Source: Luteococcus sp052116585 (lineage in GTDB: Bacteria > Actinomycetota > Actinomycetes > Propionibacteriales > Propionibacteriaceae). From it: a DNA stretch of 14,266 bases. Location of the stretch: NCBI RefSeq assembly GCF_052116585.1, contig NZ_JBQKKT010000039.1:1-14266 (forward strand), read 5' to 3'. The translations under genes and the position numbers were made by a program. Of the stretch, positions 13,018-14,266 are shown one piece after another; within the stretch, counting starts at the first letter, position 1; each line of letters starts with the position of its first letter. The notes below the pieces were generated by a model. That model saw only the letters and a program-made list of their open reading frames with translations, did not search any database and was not told the DNA's origin.

Positions 13018-14061
13018 TCAGGCCTGCACGTTCTCGTCGGCCAGGTCTGCGAGCCAGCGCTCCGCGTCGAGGGCGGCCTTGCAGCCGGAGCCCGCGGCGG
13101 TGATCGCCTGGCGGTAGGTGTGGTCCACCAGGTCGCCGCAGGCGAAGACGCCGGACACATTGGTCTTCGTCCCGTCGGCCTCGGTGAGCACGTAGCCGGC
13201 GGCGTCGAGCTCCACCTGCCCCTTCACCAGTTCGGAACGGGGCTCGTGGCCGATGGCGACGAAGAGACCGTTGACGGGGAGCGCCTTCGTCTCGCCGCTC
13301 TGGTTGTTCTTGAGGGTGACGCTCTCCAGTGCCTTGTCTCCGCTCATCGAGACGACCTCGGAATTCCACTCGATGGTGATCTTCGGGTCGTTCAGGGCAC
13401 GGGCCGCCATGATCTTGCTGGCGCGCAGCTCGTCGCGACGCACCACCATGGTGACGCTGGAGCCGAAACGGCTCAGGAAGGTGGCCTCCTCGACGGCGGA
13501 GTCGCCACCGCCGACCACGACGATCGGCTTGTCCTTGAAGAAGAAGCCGTCGCAGGTGGCGCACCAGCTGACACCGCGGCCGGAGTACTTGTCCTCGTCG
13601 GCCAGACCCAGACGCTTGTAGCCCGAGCCGGTGGCCAGGATGACGGCCTTGGCGCGGTAGGTATTGCCGGCGGAGTCCGTCACCGTCTTGATGGGGCCCG
13701 TGAGGTCCAGCTCCTCGGCATCGTCGGTGACGAATTCGGCACCGAAGCGCTCGGCTTGGGCGCGCATGTTCTTCATCAGGTCGGGGCCCATGATCCCGTC
13801 GGTGTAGCCCGGATAGTTCTCCACCTCGGTGGTGTTCATCAGGGCGCCGCCGGCACTGAAGGCACCCTCGATGACCAAGGGCTTGAGATCGGCGCGGGAG
13901 GTGTAGATGGCTGCCGTGTAGCCGGCTGGGCCGGATCCGACGATGATCACGTCGCGCACCGGCTGGTCGTCGGCCGTGACGGGAGCGGTGACGGGCTCCT
14001 CGTCGGGGGTGATGTCGTCCAGCGAGATCAGTCCGGTGACGTTCAGGGCGGGTGTGGTCAT
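13018..14061 (-). CDS. trxB: Thioredoxin-disulfide reductase
   Basis: Homodimeric FAD enzyme that passes electrons from NADPH to thioredoxin. The 347 residues have the FAD site GSGPAGYTAA (42-51), ATGSGYKRLG (143-152), the redox-active pair in WCATCDG (C167, C170), the NADPH site GGGDSAVEEA (184-193) followed by the VRRDELRAS phosphate-binding segment, and the C-terminal FAD motif GVFACGDLVDHTYRQ. An acidic extension of about 35 residues precedes the domain, longer than in most bacterial TrxB. No in-frame ATG replaces the start, and ATG 14061 has a good GAGAGGA Shine-Dalgarno, so the extension looks real. trxA follows on the same strand. A SigR/SigH-type promoter lies about 95 bases upstream, implying induction by disulfide stress. 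Confidence 0.96.
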   Translation of the reverse strand: MTTPALNVTGLISLDDITPDEEPVTAPVTADDQPVRDVIIVGSGPAGYTAAIYTSRADLKPLVIEGAFSAGGALMNTTEVENYPGYTDGIMGPDLMKNMRAQAERFGAEFVTDDAEELDLTGPIKTVTDSAGNTYRAKAVILATGSGYKRLGLADEDKYSGRGVSWCATCDGFFFKDKPIVVVGGGDSAVEEATFLSRFGSSVTMVVRRDELRASKIMAARALNDPKITIEWNSEVVSMSGDKALESVTLKNNQSGETKALPVNGLFVAIGHEPRSELVKGQVELDAAGYVLTEADGTKTNVSGVFACGDLVDHTYRQAITAAGSGCKAALDAERWLADLADENVQA

Positions 14062-14152
14062 GATGTCCTCTCGCGCGGCCGCGCCGCGGTGGCGTGCTCC
14101 GGGTGGAACTCTACCGAGCGCTGGTTGCGCGACGGGTGTCCACTCGCCGGGT

Positions 14153-14180
14153 CAACCATTCGCCTCGCAGCGCTATTCCC
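14153..14180 (-). promoter_or_regulatory. SigR/SigH-type promoter of trxB-trxA
   Basis: On the minus strand GGGAAT (14180-14175) is followed by exactly 18 bases and then GTTG (14156-14153). This matches the GGAAT-N18-GTT consensus of Streptomyces SigR and the very similar mycobacterial SigH, whose best-known target is the trxBA operon. Transcription would start near 14146, giving a leader of about 85 bases containing a 12-bp GC palindrome (14073-14084). The anti-sigma factor and sigma gene are not in the window. Confidence 0.82.
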
Positions 14181-14266
14181 GGCCCGGTTCGCCCGCCCGG
14201 AAGAGCAGAGGCATCGCGGCCCCGCCACCCCTTGAGGTACTGGTGGGGGGGGCGCGGCGGGGGGGT

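Noticed and set aside
12973..14235. 420-codon plus-strand open frame
   Set aside because: It is a shadow of trxB, caused by high GC at third codon positions. The product has no recognisable domain, whereas the minus strand has every TrxB motif.
14112..14266. Minus-strand open frame of about 44 codons entering from the right edge
   Set aside because: It has no recognisable sequence, runs over the SigR-type promoter, and begins in poly-G/C at the window edge. It cannot be told from chance.

Overview
The window is high-GC chromosomal DNA of an actinobacterium, most likely from Propionibacteriales/Propionibacteriaceae (an inference from gene content, not a species call). It covers one flank of the replication-origin neighbourhood. 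The signs are the conserved jag - rsmG - parA - parB order, three parS centromere sites, and the trxB/trxA pair that often lies near parB in actinobacteria. dnaA, rpmH, rnpA and yidC would be expected just left of position 1.

Layout. 1-128: leader of jag. 129-728 (+): jag/khpB, closed by a strong hairpin at 803-830. 729-2765: about 2 kb with no convincing gene. It holds a DnaA-box cluster (1387-1663, with one exact TTATCCACA) and a parS site (1997). 2766-3380 (+): rsmG. 3381-4057: a second gene-free stretch with two perfect parS sites (3422, 4008). 4058-5862 (+): parA and parB, overlapping by one base. A 20-bp perfect hairpin at 5947-5990 separates them from a converging minus-strand operon.

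6059-9647 (-), read right to left: PLP-dependent aminotransferase, Ddl-type D-alanine-D-alanine ligase, SURF1-like membrane protein and DUF3817 membrane protein. The aminotransferase is divergent from a plus-strand gene (9813-10445) that looks like a GNAT-fold protein whose acetyl-CoA loop has decayed. 10577-11191 (-): a secreted Rpf-type cell-wall lytic enzyme with a LysM domain. 11363-12468 (-): a single-pass membrane protein of unknown function followed by an OsmC-family peroxidase-like protein. 12610-14061 (-): trxA and trxB, preceded by GGGAAT-N18-GTTG, an exact match to the SigR/SigH disulfide-stress promoter.

Three themes run through the window: chromosome segregation and possible DnaA binding (gaps plus parAB), cell-envelope synthesis and remodelling (Jag, Ddl, Rpf) and thiol redox defence (OsmC, TrxA, TrxB). 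The least ordinary points are the DnaA-box cluster in an unusually long jag-rsmG gap, the SigR-type promoter, the degenerate GNAT relative and several short tandem repeats between genes. I see no mobile element, CRISPR array, tRNA or rRNA.
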